Shown here piece after piece: positions 8,635-16,566 of a stretch of 64,000 nucleotides of DNA (position 1 is the first letter of the stretch; every line of letters starts with the position of its first letter). A program made the translations under genes and the position numbers. The DNA is from Shouchella oshimensis (GTDB taxonomy: Bacteria > Bacillota > Bacilli > Bacillales > Bacillaceae_D). The DNA is taken from positions 3,994,378-4,058,377 of the forward strand of contig NZ_KV917380.1 of NCBI RefSeq assembly GCF_002019765.1, in the 5' to 3' direction. The notes below the pieces were generated by a model. It worked only from the letters and a program-made list of their open reading frames with translations, had not been told where the DNA came from and did no database searches.

Positions 8635-8872
8635 AGGGTACGTTACATCATCCCATGAACAAACAATTCCGTTATTTTGACTTGAATCGTTCCCTGCTGT
8701 GTCAACCTTATCAAAGGGTTCTGTACCATCTATAATTTCATTGTGATTAATATAGGCTTCAAACTCAAAAAGCTCATGGTCCTTTATTTCACCTTCATTC
8801 CCTTTGACCGGGTAAACCAAGAAACATTGTAAAGATAAAACCGTACAGTCCTTTTTTTCGGATAGAAATCAT
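8602..8872 (-). pseudogene. Truncated N-terminus of a large surface protein, frameshift in A7 run
   Basis: ATG 8872 has AAAGGGGTG upstream and reads MISIRKK before a run of seven As. Beyond the run, the adjacent frame stays open to the TGA at 8602 and encodes VYPVKGNEGEIKDHELFEFE, then NEIIDGTEPFDKVDTAGND and WDDVTYPLK. Removing one A joins them into a single frame of about 90 codons. The D-x-A-G-N-D-S-S...W-D-D-V-T-Y pattern is typical of giant isopeptide or repeat-type surface proteins of Bacillus, by recollection. Only the first part survives, so the gene is truncated as well as frameshifted. Confidence 0.55.
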
Positions 8873-9068
8873 GAATTAACACCCCTTTCCGAAATTTTTA
8901 CGTACATTGTCTGTCACCTTCCTCTATTTATCACACCCGTGATCAGATGTCCTTTTATTATACAAAAATTACCAATTACTTATATACATAAATTATTTGA
9001 CATGTCTCTGCAATCAACCCATTTTTTAATATTTATGAGTAGTTCGAAAAGCGGATCGGAGTAGTTAT

Positions 9069-9099
9069 CAAAAAAAAGAAGTAGACATACGTCTACTTC
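9069..9099 (-). terminator. Terminator of the 65-aa gene
   Basis: A perfect 9-bp stem GAAGTAGAC/GTCTACTTC around a 4-nt loop, followed by a run of Ts on the minus strand. It lies 11 bases beyond the stop of the gene at 9110-9307. The stretch 8873-9068 upstream of the surface-protein relic shows no gene. Confidence 0.9.
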
Positions 9100-9109
9100 T
9101 CAATGCTTT

Positions 9110-9307
9110 CTATTCTTTTTCATGATTTAATCGACGACGTAACGTTAATATCATAATGCAAAATATAACAAATACTGTAGTTGATCCTGCAACCACCATT
9201 TTTAATCCATTTCCATATGGCGGATCAAACAAGAAAGGTGTCGCTATAATTAGAACAGCTGCCGCTAAACTCATCCCTAAAATGGAAAAAGCTAAGACTT
9301 TATTCAT
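9110..9307 (-). CDS. Small two-helix membrane protein, candidate immunity protein
   Basis: 65 aa from ATG 9307 with GAGGTG upstream. Two hydrophobic helices (about 4-27 and 37-56) flank FDPPYGNGLK, and the C-terminus is basic (RRRLNH). It begins 9 bases after the stop of the bacteriocin-like gene at 9317 and ends in a strong terminator, so the two probably share a transcript. Small membrane proteins in this position are commonly immunity factors; that role is inferred from context alone. No family recognised. Confidence 0.6.
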   Translation of the reverse strand: MNKVLAFSILGMSLAAAVLIIATPFLFDPPYGNGLKMVVAGSTTVFVIFCIMILTLRRRLNHEKE

Positions 9308-9316
9308 TTAAACACC

Positions 9317-10015
9317 TCACAGGAAATTGAAGCAATTAACTACTGCAGTAACACCAGCACCACCAACAACCGCGAAACCACCAATACATGCTGCGCAAAT
9401 TGGTGCCGTTACGGCAGTAGGTGCTACACAAGAACCACCGCAACCAACTGCGATAAGATATGAAGCCGCACTACCGACACCTAACACCGCTCCAATGCAA
9501 GCTGCTACTGCGCCTACACCCATTACTTCTACTTCAGATGGGTCTACAGTGTTTTCTGAAAGTAATTCTTCATCATCCATATAAGCAAGATCTGTATCGA
9601 CAGACTTCAAAAGTGACCCGTCTAGATACGTTTCAACTTTGAAGTTACCCTCATCATTCTGACTCACTAACATCTCATTTGTCTGTAATACATTATTATG
9701 CTCATCGATGAATACCGTTACATTACTAATTATAGCATATTCACCCTGTACCGGTAATGTAACCACCGTAACACCACCACCAACTGTATACACAACTGAT
9801 CCTTCAAGATCATAAGTCGATGCATCTGCAATGTTCTCGATTTCGCCTTCTTGTACTGCGTTAAGTGTCACATCAACAAATTCTTGAGCTGCACTCCCTG
9901 TAAGTACTTCCATCTCGTCGTTAGTCTGGGCCACAGCAGCATTTTGCGAGAACCCCATACTTACCATCGCGATTGCCAACAATATAGGCAAGAACGACTT
10001 TTTAACTTTCGACAA
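9317..10015 (-). CDS. Bacteriocin-like precursor with hydrophobic Cys/Gly-rich C-terminus
   Basis: Read from TTG 10015 the product is 232 aa. The N-terminus is a signal peptide (SKVKKSFLPILLAIAMVSMG, cleavage near AVA at about 29). An acidic beta-rich middle part follows (about 30-165). The last 65 residues are hydrophobic, rich in Gly/Ala/Val, and hold six cysteines (about 173, 192, 196, 207, 210, 228). This layout resembles halocin-C8-like bacteriocin precursors, where the middle part acts as an inhibitory or immunity region; the likeness is of architecture, not proven homology. The TTG has no Shine-Dalgarno site. The frame stays open upstream to GTG 10222, but there it runs antisense to another gene relic, so the true start may have been lost. 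Confidence 0.55.
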   Translation of the reverse strand: MSKVKKSFLPILLAIAMVSMGFSQNAAVAQTNDEMEVLTGSAAQEFVDVTLNAVQEGEIENIADASTYDLEGSVVYTVGGGVTVVTLPVQGEYAIISNVTVFIDEHNNVLQTNEMLVSQNDEGNFKVETYLDGSLLKSVDTDLAYMDDEELLSENTVDPSEVEVMGVGAVAACIGAVLGVGSAASYLIAVGCGGSCVAPTAVTAPICAACIGGFAVVGGAGVTAVVNCFNFL

Positions 10016-10016
10016 C

Positions 10017-10283
10017 AGTGTTAAGGAGTCTTTACAACTTAGCGGACTAACGAAAGAATGGGAAAAAGAGAAGTTAGTAGTTAACCGATACAAGAAAGCT
10101 TGTTCTTTCGCTACAGAATGGTTGCAGGATGCCAACTGTATCATGAAAGAAGATGATGTATCAATATCAGGAGCTACAAGGCTTGCTTTTGATTTATGGT
10201 TAGAGGACGCTAAGGTGCTCACTAAACCAGTTTATTATCCTAGTAAATATATAGATTTTACAGATACAAACTGGTTGCGTTAG
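10017..10283 (+). pseudogene. C-terminal relic of an unidentified plus-strand gene
   Basis: The plus frame is open well upstream and stops at TAG 10281. From about 10020 it encodes convincing protein: LSGLTKEWEKEKLVVNRYKK, then EWLQDANCIMKEDDVSISGA, ending in YIDFTDTNWLR. No start codon with a ribosome site is present. The upstream half of the open frame is antisense to the bacteriocin-like signal peptide, so the gene seems cut at about 10000-10040. I do not recognise the family. Confidence 0.45.
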
Positions 10284-10447
10284 GTCTTCTTTTATCCAGC
10301 TGGTTGATGCTTTTTGGAAGCACCTTTCTTAACCAATGGACATTTAACGTTGACTGGTTACGCTTTAATGGTACACCAAAGGATGTAGTCAGCATCGTTT
10401 TCGCAACCATCTTTTCTTTATGCGCTGGATTTTTTTATATCTTCTAA
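10247..10447 (+). pseudogene. Relic or start-less small membrane protein
   Basis: A plus-strand frame of 66 codons overlapping the end of the preceding relic. It encodes two membrane helices (LVALGLLLSSWLMLFGSTFL and VVSIVFATIFSLCAGFFYIF) separated by a soluble loop with WTFNVDWLRFNGTPKD. The first usable starts, TTG and ATG, fall inside helix 1, so the natural N-terminus is missing or frameshifted. Family unknown. Confidence 0.4.
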
Positions 10448-10529
10448 ATTATGTGTGATGTGTGATGCATACTGTTTCTTACGCACCTTTTTTTATAGAA
10501 GGAATACTAGCGAGCCTCTATCTGAATAA

Positions 10530-10607
10530 ATAGATATCTATACTAATGTGACCGATGAAACAAAGGAGAAAACAGCAGAGATGTTCCAGAAGTACATGAA
10601 TTTTTAG
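10530..10607 (+). pseudogene. C-terminal remnant of a tyrosine integrase
   Basis: 25 codons read DIYTNVTDETKEKTAEMFQK and end YMNF before TAG 10605. The pattern Y-T-x-V-T-D-E-x-K...A-x-x-F-x-K-x-M matches the extreme C-terminus of phage and ICE-type tyrosine recombinases, just after the catalytic tyrosine region. An in-frame TAA at 10527 cuts it off; nothing upstream continues it. The rest of the stretch 10448-10529 shows no gene. Confidence 0.6.
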
Positions 10608-10611
10608 CTCG

Positions 10612-10644
10612 GGGTATTCAATGGGTATTCAATGGGTATTCAAC
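10612..10644 (+). repeat. Three tandem 11-bp repeats beside the integrase relic
   Basis: GGGTATTCAAT occurs at 10612-10622 and 10623-10633, with a third copy GGGTATTCAAC at 10634-10644. They begin 4 bases after the integrase stop. Direct repeats at this position commonly serve as arm-type integrase-binding sites at the attachment end of an element; that role is inferred. Confidence 0.8.
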
Positions 10645-10660
10645 TCTAAAATTGAACATG

Positions 10661-10696
10661 AAAAAACCCTCTCTGCTCCAGAAGGGCAAAGAGGGT
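10661..10696 (-). terminator. rplM-rpsI operon terminator
   Basis: ACCCTCTTTGC pairs with GCAGAGAGGGT (11 bp) around a 9-nt loop, then TTTTTT on the minus strand, 22 bases after rpsI. Confidence 0.93.
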
Positions 10697-10718
10697 AAAC
10701 ATTGATATAGCAAGTATA

Positions 10719-11111
10719 TTAACGTTTTGAGAACTGAGGCGCACGACGTGCTGCTTTAAGACCGTATTTTTTACGTTCTTTCATACGTGCATCACGCGTT
10801 AAGAAGCCAGCAGCTTTTAACGATGGACGGTTATCAGGATCTACTTGAAGTAGCGCACGTGCTACGCCATGACGGATCGCACCAGCTTGACCTGTAAAGC
10901 CGCCTCCTTGTACATTTACATGGACATTGTATTGACCAGTAACACCTGTTTCAACAAGTGGTTGTTTTACGATAAGCTTTAATGTGTCAAGACCGAAATA
11001 TTCGTCAAGTGAACGACCGTTTACAACGATTGTTCCGTCACCAGGAACGAGACGAACACGTGCTACAGAATGCTTACGACGACCTGTGCCGTAGTATTGT
11101 ACTTGAGCCAT
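10719..11111 (-). CDS. rpsI: 30S ribosomal protein uS9
   Basis: Small-subunit protein whose basic C-terminal tail reaches the P-site tRNA. All 130 residues look intact, including [20 protein letters not shown] near the start and the terminal [15 protein letters not shown] lies upstream of the ATG. It is the last gene of the rplM-rpsI operon, 20 nt after rplM. Confidence 0.97.
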   Translation of the reverse strand: MAQVQYYGTGRRKHSVARVRLVPGDGTIVVNGRSLDEYFGLDTLKLIVKQPLVETGVTGQYNVHVNVQGGGFTGQAGAIRHGVARALLQVDPDNRPSLKAAGFLTRDARMKERKKYGLKAARRAPQFSKR

Positions 11112-11131
11112 AATCCATTACCTCCTAAAGA

Positions 11132-11569
11132 TTAACCGCGAAGCTCGTACGCTTCTGGTTTTTGTGCTTGATGATTGTGTTCAGAACCTGCATATACGTG
11201 AAGCTTCATACCTTGCTTACGACCTAAAGTATTCTTTGGAAGCATTCCTTTGATCGCTAGCTCAAGCATACGCTCAGGCTTGTTTGCACGCATTTCGTGT
11301 GCAGCTGTTTGCTTTAATCCACCTGGGTGGTTTGTGTGACGATAGTAGATCTTATCTTGAAGCTTGTTACCCGTTAATTGGATTTTGCTTGCATTCAAGA
11401 TGATCACGTGATCACCAGTGTCTACATGTGGTGTAAATGTTGGTTTGTGTTTTCCGCGTAGGATTGAAGCAACTTCTGAAGAAAGACGACCAAGCGTTTG
11501 ACCTTCAGCGTCGACAACGTACCACTTACGCTCAACTTCGTTTGGCTTTGCCATATATGTTGTACGCAT
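11132..11569 (-). CDS. rplM: 50S ribosomal protein uL13
   Basis: Early-assembly large-subunit protein, 145 aa. Two ATGs are adjacent. I use the second (MRTTYMAK), which matches the family N-terminus and sits 7 nt from AGGAGG. Family blocks [29 protein letters not shown] and [10 protein letters not shown] are present. First gene of the operon, behind a 140-nt structured leader. Confidence 0.97.
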   Translation of the reverse strand: MRTTYMAKPNEVERKWYVVDAEGQTLGRLSSEVASILRGKHKPTFTPHVDTGDHVIILNASKIQLTGNKLQDKIYYRHTNHPGGLKQTAAHEMRANKPERMLELAIKGMLPKNTLGRKQGMKLHVYAGSEHNHQAQKPEAYELRG

Positions 11570-11711
11570 CATTAAACCTCCTAATAATAAAACATAGTGT
11601 TTTGTCTTGCTCTATTTGTGCTTGTGTTTTTTAAGCTGGCTGTTCAAGAAACACAAAGCGTAATATGTGATCTCATTCCGCAACCCGGGGCAGTGGGTCT
11701 TTAGAATTACC
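11570..11711 (-). promoter_or_regulatory. rplM 5' leader with stem-loop (possible L13 autoregulatory leader)
   Basis: The transcript from the promoter at 11719-11747 carries about 140 untranslated bases. A stem GCTTTGTGTTT/AAACACAAGC (one bulge) encloses CTTGAACAGCCAGC. Rfam describes an L13 leader before rplM in Bacilli; I cannot verify a match to its consensus here. No open frame of note is present. Confidence 0.45.
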
Positions 11712-11718
11712 ATCTAAC

Positions 11719-11747
11719 ATCATACAATAATTAAGCGATAAAGTCAA
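11719..11747 (-). promoter_or_regulatory. Sigma-A promoter of rplM-rpsI
   Basis: TTGACT (11742-11747), 17-bp spacer, TATGAT (11719-11724), in the gap after truA. This is the only good promoter pair between truA and rplM. Confidence 0.85.
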
Positions 11748-11784
11748 TTTAATTTAAAAAAACTTATCCGGGTGTTTCCTCTTT

Positions 11785-12537
11785 TTAAAATGGATTATTT
11801 TCATAATCAACTTGCCATAAATACAACCCTTGTGCTGGTGCTGTTTTTCCTGCGAACGCTCGATCTTTGCTTGCCAAAATGGTCTCCATTTCCCTTGCGT
11901 CTCGCTTACCGGATCCAACTTCAATGAGGGTGCCAACGATAATACGCACCATATTGTAAAGAAATCCATTACCAGCAATCGTAAATTCTAATTCTCCACC
12001 ATTTGGGTGAAGGGATACACTTGCTATCGTTCGAACTTTATCAACTATGGCTGTATTAGATGCACAAAATGCAGAAAAGTCGTGCGTACCAAGTAGATAC
12101 TGAGCAGCCGTCTGCATAGCAGGCACGTCTAAAGGTTGTTTAATGTGCAAGGCATGATGACGGCGGAACACATTCGGCACCTCGCCATGATGGATATAAT
12201 AGCGATATTCTTTACCCGTTGTGTGGAATCGCGCATGAAAATCCTCTGCCACTTCACTCACTTCTTCCACTACAACATCGTTTGGCAAATGAACATTTAA
12301 TGCTTGTATCCAATTAGAAGGAGCCATTTGGAGGTGAGAATCAAAATGGATGACCTGCGCCTTCGCATGTACACCGGCATCCGTTCTTCCTGATGCCGTT
12401 ACAGAGATATGCTCCCCCTTATGAATGTTCGTTAACGCTTGCTCAATAACAGCTTGCACGGTTCTTTTTTGAGGCTGCACTTGGTAGCCACTGTATTCTG
12501 TCCCGTCGTACGCAAGCTTACATGCATACCTTGCCAT
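11785..12537 (-). CDS. truA: tRNA pseudouridine(38-40) synthase TruA
   Basis: Isomerises uridines 38-40 in tRNA anticodon stems. Start set at ATG 12537 (MARYACKLAYDG, 250 aa) behind AAAGGAGAG; a longer frame begins inside ecfT. The catalytic aspartate is in ASGRTDAGVHA, and the family blocks YDGTEYSGYQVQP, FHARFHTTGKEYRY and GNGFLYNMVRIIVG are present. It follows ecfT by 19 nt, as in B. subtilis. Confidence 0.95.
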   Translation of the reverse strand: MARYACKLAYDGTEYSGYQVQPQKRTVQAVIEQALTNIHKGEHISVTASGRTDAGVHAKAQVIHFDSHLQMAPSNWIQALNVHLPNDVVVEEVSEVAEDFHARFHTTGKEYRYYIHHGEVPNVFRRHHALHIKQPLDVPAMQTAAQYLLGTHDFSAFCASNTAIVDKVRTIASVSLHPNGGELEFTIAGNGFLYNMVRIIVGTLIEVGSGKRDAREMETILASKDRAFAGKTAPAQGLYLWQVDYENNPF

Positions 12538-12556
12538 GATTTCTCTCCTTTTTTGC

Positions 12557-13351
12557 TTAAAGCGATAAAATGAGGCATGCCAGTACAATACTAAGAGAGA
12601 GCGCGAAGGTATCGTTCCTTTGCCACTGTTTCTTTTTCCAAGTTGTATAGGTGCCCCGACTTTGATAGCCTCTTGCTTCCATCGCTTCTCCTAACTCTTC
12701 CGCTCGTTTAAGCGCACGAATAAATAACGGTACGAATAATGGAATAAAAAGCTTTATACGATTTTTTAATGATTTTTTAAAACGACCATACCCTCTTGCT
12801 CGCTGTGCTTGTTGAATGAGTAATAGTTCATCCCGTAAGATTGGAATAAATCGTAATGCAATTGAAACCATTGTAGCCACGTCCCTAACTGGAAAACGCA
12901 CTTTATTCAATGGACTTAATAAAGTTTCAATTGCTTGTGTAATATGATAAGAACTGGTTGTTGCTGTCATTATAATAGCGATAAGAAAAAGCATAATGGT
13001 GCGCCAGAAGACAATAAATGCCATGGTCATCCCTTCGTCATAAATCGTTATTGGCCCGATTGAAAACAATGGTTTTCCATCTTGAATCACGATAAGTTGA
13101 ATAAGGGAAAAGACGAGTAAAAAGACAAAAACGGGCGCTAATGATTGCAGAACCGCTCTTATTGGCAAACGGCTACTTAACAGCAAAAGTAAAATAAGAA
13201 TCGAACTTAAACTAAATGAGCCGATTGATGACACAGTGAAAAAGACGATCGCAAAGAGAAACGTACTAATCAGCTTTACTTTTGCATCTAGAGTATGAAT
13301 AAATGAGTGGCCCTCAATGTAATCGCCAATGACGACAGATCTTCTAGCCAT
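12557..13351 (-). CDS. ecfT: ECF transporter transmembrane component EcfT
   Basis: Shared membrane scaffold of energy-coupling-factor vitamin importers; couples two ATPases to substrate-specific S components encoded elsewhere. Several membrane helices are visible, plus the coupling motifs ARGYGR and EARGYQSRG that insert into the ATPases. I prefer the second ATG (MARRSVVIGDYIEG, 264 aa), 10 nt after AGGAG; an ATG three codons earlier is too close to that site. The start overlaps the end of ecfA2. Confidence 0.93.
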   Translation of the reverse strand: MARRSVVIGDYIEGHSFIHTLDAKVKLISTFLFAIVFFTVSSIGSFSLSSILILLLLLSSRLPIRAVLQSLAPVFVFLLVFSLIQLIVIQDGKPLFSIGPITIYDEGMTMAFIVFWRTIMLFLIAIIMTATTSSYHITQAIETLLSPLNKVRFPVRDVATMVSIALRFIPILRDELLLIQQAQRARGYGRFKKSLKNRIKLFIPLFVPLFIRALKRAEELGEAMEARGYQSRGTYTTWKKKQWQRNDTFALSLSIVLACLILSL

Positions 13352-14189
13352 TATGCTCATTCTCCTTCTCTTTCAGCCACGATGACGTGATCCATCCTAC
13401 AAGCTCTTCTGTATTCTTTAAAAAAGGCGGTTGATGTTGATGTTTCATAAGCGCTTTTGCAAAAGCCATCGTGTGAGGTAATGGTACATCTCCACTTTGA
13501 AGTACATCACATGTTTTACCTGCTCGAACAAGCAGACCTGCTTCAAGAGCAATACAATGATCACTATAAAGAGCGACATCATTCATGGAATGAGTGACCA
13601 TCCAAACCGTCGCATGTTCTTGCTTTTTATAGCGTTGAAAGACCTTCATCATTCCTTCTTTTAATTGTGGATCAAGCCCTGCTGTCGGTTCATCAATTAG
13701 TAAGAGCTTCGGCTTCATCATGAGAATAGCAGCGATGGCCACTCTTCTCATTTGCCCCCCTGATAAGTGAAAGGGGGAACGTTGTAAAATCTCAGACTCT
13801 AGCTCTACTACTTTCATGATTTCTTCTATTCTTTGTTCAATTTGCTCTTTCTGCTTACCTGCCAACTTTAAACCAAAGGCAAGCTCTTCATAGACTGTTT
13901 CGGCAAATAGTTGATGTTCAGGGTATTGAAACACGTAGCCAATGTGATTGCGGATCAACTGATTCTGATCTTCATGTAGGGTGTGTCCATTGAGAAGCAC
14001 AGCACCTGTAGTTGGTTTAAGTAACCCAGCGAGCAACTGAACAAGGGTAGATTTTCCTGAGCCCGTTTTTCCTATTACAGCGGTAAAACTACCGTCTGGT
14101 ATGGAAAAGGAAACCTCTTGCAATGCCTTATAGGAGGTTGCTTGATTTGTCTCATATTGATAGCTTACATCTTTAAAGCAAACGTCCAT
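13344..14189 (-). CDS. ecfA2: ECF transporter ATPase EcfA2
   Basis: Second ATP-binding subunit of the ECF vitamin importer module, 281 aa. Walker A GKTGSGKST, signature LSGGQMRR, Walker B LLLIDEPTAGLDP, and Q-loop FQYPEHQLF are present. Its start overlaps the end of ecfA1 by 25 bases, so the two are translationally coupled, in keeping with a 1:1 heterodimer. Confidence 0.95.
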   Translation of the reverse strand: MDVCFKDVSYQYETNQATSYKALQEVSFSIPDGSFTAVIGKTGSGKSTLVQLLAGLLKPTTGAVLLNGHTLHEDQNQLIRNHIGYVFQYPEHQLFAETVYEELAFGLKLAGKQKEQIEQRIEEIMKVVELESEILQRSPFHLSGGQMRRVAIAAILMMKPKLLLIDEPTAGLDPQLKEGMMKVFQRYKKQEHATVWMVTHSMNDVALYSDHCIALEAGLLVRAGKTCDVLQSGDVPLPHTMAFAKALMKHQHQPPFLKNTEELVGWITSSWLKEKENEHNG

Positions 14190-14959
14190 AATGCCTCACA
14201 TAACTCTTCATCCGACGTAATGATTGTTTCATTCACACCAATTCCCTGTTCCTTTAACATGGCGATGACTTCATAGCGGAAGGGCTTTACGCATCCCAGT
14301 TCTTGCATAACGTCCTCTTGATGCATTAATTGGGTGAATGACCCATCAAAAATAACTTCACCGTTTGCCAAACCAATAATACGATTGCACTTGGCCATTT
14401 CCTCTACGTCGTGAGTAATGGTTACAAGTGTTTTAGACTCTTGATGCATAGACTCTAATTGCTCTAGCACCTCATGTCGTCCTTCTGGATCAAGCATAGA
14501 CGTTGCTTCGTCAAGTATAATAAGTTCGGGTTCAAGAACAAGTAAACCCGCTAACGCCACACGCTGCTTTTGACCACCAGAAAGCTCATTAATAGATCGC
14601 TTCCGTAAGTGATCAATCCCAAGCTTCTTTGCATAACGTTCCATTCGTTCTTCCATAAGAGACGGATTCACTGCAGCATTCTCTAAGCCAAAAGCAAGGT
14701 CATCTTCAACAATCGTTCGTACCATCTGGTTATCTGGGTTTTGAAACAAGAACCCGATGTTTTCTTTCTCTTGATGATAAGTAATGGAACCTGAAGTGGG
14801 TTTTACTAACCCTTTTATCAGCTTACCAAGAGTAGATTTCCCTGATCCACTTTTCCCAATAATGGCAATGTATTCTCCTTTCGAAATGGAGAAAGAAACA
14901 TTTATTAGGACCGGTTCACTCTCTTTAAAATGATAGCTAGCGTTGTTTAGCTGCAGCAT
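14165..14959 (-). CDS. ecfA1: ECF transporter ATPase EcfA1
   Basis: First ATPase subunit of the ECF module, 264 aa. Walker A GKSGSGKST, Q-loop FQNPDNQMV, signature LSGGQKQR and Walker B LIILDEATSMLDP are all present. It begins the ecfA1-ecfA2-ecfT-truA cluster downstream of the rplQ terminator. No S component is adjacent, as expected for group II ECF systems. Confidence 0.95.
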   Translation of the reverse strand: MLQLNNASYHFKESEPVLINVSFSISKGEYIAIIGKSGSGKSTLGKLIKGLVKPTSGSITYHQEKENIGFLFQNPDNQMVRTIVEDDLAFGLENAAVNPSLMEERMERYAKKLGIDHLRKRSINELSGGQKQRVALAGLLVLEPELIILDEATSMLDPEGRHEVLEQLESMHQESKTLVTITHDVEEMAKCNRIIGLANGEVIFDGSFTQLMHQEDVMQELGCVKPFRYEVIAMLKEQGIGVNETIITSDEELCEALWTFALKM

Positions 14960-14981
14960 CGACTCATTTCCTTCCTAAAAC

Positions 14982-15034
14982 AAAAAAGGGCATAGAGTGA
15001 AGAAAGCTCTTGCTTCCATAATCTCCTGCCCTTA
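14982..15034 (-). terminator. Terminator after rplQ
   Basis: AAGGGCA (15028-15034) pairs with TGCCCTT (14987-14993), with further pairing possible inside, followed by TTTTTT on the minus strand. It ends the alpha operon and may let some transcription continue into ecfA1. Confidence 0.75.
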
Positions 15035-15055
15035 ATCGCCGCTTACATGAGTTAC

Positions 15056-15418
15056 TTAAACAAACTCAATAATTGCCATTGGTGCTCCGTCTCCACGACG
15101 AGGACCAACTTTAAGAATGCGTGTATATCCACCTTGACGCTCTTCAAAGCGAGGCGCAATCTCAGCAAAAAGCTTTTGGATTGCGTCTTGACCATTTTCT
15201 TCGTTTGCTACTTCTTTACGTACGAAAGAAGCAACTTGACGACGAGAATGAAGGTCTCCACGTTTACCTAATGTCACCATTTTTTCAACGAGTGGACGCA
15301 ATTCCTTTGCTTTAGCTTCAGTCGTTTCAATACGCTCATTAATAATTAAGTCTGTTACTAAATCACGTAGTAACGCTTTACGTTGTGAACTTGTACGACC
15401 AAGTTTTGCGTATGCCAT
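15056..15418 (-). CDS. rplQ: 50S ribosomal protein bL17
   Basis: Large-subunit protein near the exit tunnel, 120 aa. The family opening [20 protein letters not shown] and the closing [15 protein letters not shown] are intact. It follows rpoA by 31 nt and ends in the terminator at 14982-15034. Confidence 0.97.
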   Translation of the reverse strand: MAYAKLGRTSSQRKALLRDLVTDLIINERIETTEAKAKELRPLVEKMVTLGKRGDLHSRRQVASFVRKEVANEENGQDAIQKLFAEIAPRFEERQGGYTRILKVGPRRGDGAPMAIIEFV

Positions 15419-15449
15419 GCTATATTCCCTCCTTTAACCCAAAAAACAA

Positions 15450-16394
15450 TTATTCTTCGTTACGAAGCCCGAGTCCTAACTCGCCTAGCTTCTCTTGTAC
15501 TTCTTCTAAAGACTTACGTCCAAGGTTACGAACTTTCATCATGTCTTCTTCTGTTTTATGCGTAAGCTCTTGTACCGTGTTGATACCAGCGCGCTTTAAA
15601 CAGTTGTAAGAACGAACCGAAAGATCAAGCTCTTCAATTGTCATTTCCAAGACTTTTTCTTTTTGGTCTTCTTCTTTTTCAACCATGATTTCCGCGTTTT
15701 GCGCTTGATCCGTTAAGCCTACGAAAATATTTAAATGCTCTGTTAAGATTTTCGCTCCAAGAGATACTGCTTCTTCAGGGCGAGTGCTTCCATCGGTCCA
15801 CACATCAAGGGTTAGTTTATCATAGTTTGTGACTTGCCCAACACGTGTATTCTCAACTTGATAGTTTACACGCGCTACCGGTGTATAGATCGAGTCAATC
15901 GGAAGAACGCCAATTGGCTGGTCGTCGCTTTTATTCCCGTCAGCAAGGATATAACCCCGACCGCGTTTTGCCTGAAGGCGCATGCGGAACGATGCTCCTT
16001 TTGTAAGCGTAGCGATATGAAGCTCAGGATTTAAAATTTCTACATCACTATCATGTGTTAAGTCTCCAGCAGTAACATCGCCTTCGCCTTGAACATCAAT
16101 CTCTAGTGTTTTCTCATCGTCTGAATAAATCTTTAAAGCTAGTTTCTTTAAGTGCAAAATGATTGTCGTTACATCTTCCACAACACCCTCAATAGTAGAG
16201 AATTCGTGTAGAACACCATCAATTTGAACTGAAGATACTGCTGCACCAGGAAGCGATGATAGTAGAATGCGACGTAAGGAGTTTCCTAGTGTTGTTCCAT
16301 AACCACGTTCAAGAGGCTCAACAACAAACTTGCCGTATGTTGCATCTTCGCTAACTTCAACCGTCTCAATATTCGGCTTTTCAATTTCAATCAT
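15450..16394 (-). CDS. rpoA: RNA polymerase alpha subunit
   Basis: Alpha dimer nucleates RNA polymerase assembly; its C-terminal domain contacts UP elements and activators. 314 aa: N-terminal domain to about 230 ([20 protein letters not shown]), acidic linker, and C-terminal domain with [19 protein letters not shown] and [10 protein letters not shown]. Length equals the B. subtilis protein. A 172-base gap upstream holds its own promoter and leader. Confidence 0.98.
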   Translation of the reverse strand: MIEIEKPNIETVEVSEDATYGKFVVEPLERGYGTTLGNSLRRILLSSLPGAAVSSVQIDGVLHEFSTIEGVVEDVTTIILHLKKLALKIYSDDEKTLEIDVQGEGDVTAGDLTHDSDVEILNPELHIATLTKGASFRMRLQAKRGRGYILADGNKSDDQPIGVLPIDSIYTPVARVNYQVENTRVGQVTNYDKLTLDVWTDGSTRPEEAVSLGAKILTEHLNIFVGLTDQAQNAEIMVEKEEDQKEKVLEMTIEELDLSVRSYNCLKRAGINTVQELTHKTEEDMMKVRNLGRKSLEEVQEKLGELGLGLRNEE

Positions 16395-16524
16395 TAAACA
16401 AACCCTCCTTCAAAACGTCGAACTCTGGCAAACACAAGGATTGCCCAAAGGACAATCACTAAGCCTTCCCATGAGCAATGCCTATTAGTCTAACCTTCAT
16501 TGTCTAATAGATCTCGTCTTATCC

Positions 16525-16554
16525 ATTATAGACACTACTAAGAAATCTATACAA
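16525..16554 (-). promoter_or_regulatory. Probable sigma-A promoter and leader of rpoA-rplQ
   Basis: TTGTAT (16549-16554), 18-bp spacer, TATAAT (16525-16530). The roughly 120-nt leader to rpoA can fold two hairpins, CTATTAG/CTAATAG and GATTGTCC/GGGCAATC, the latter near the ribosome site. Read-through from rpsK is also likely. Confidence 0.65.
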
Positions 16555-16566
16555 TGATTGATCTTA

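Noticed and set aside
10016..10222. N-terminal extension of the bacteriocin-like protein to GTG 10222
   Set aside because: The extension is antisense to a convincing plus-strand protein, has atypical composition and no Shine-Dalgarno site.
10612..10644. Short tandem repeats as a possible CRISPR array
   Set aside because: Units are 11 bp with no spacers and there are no cas genes; integrase arm sites are a better reading.
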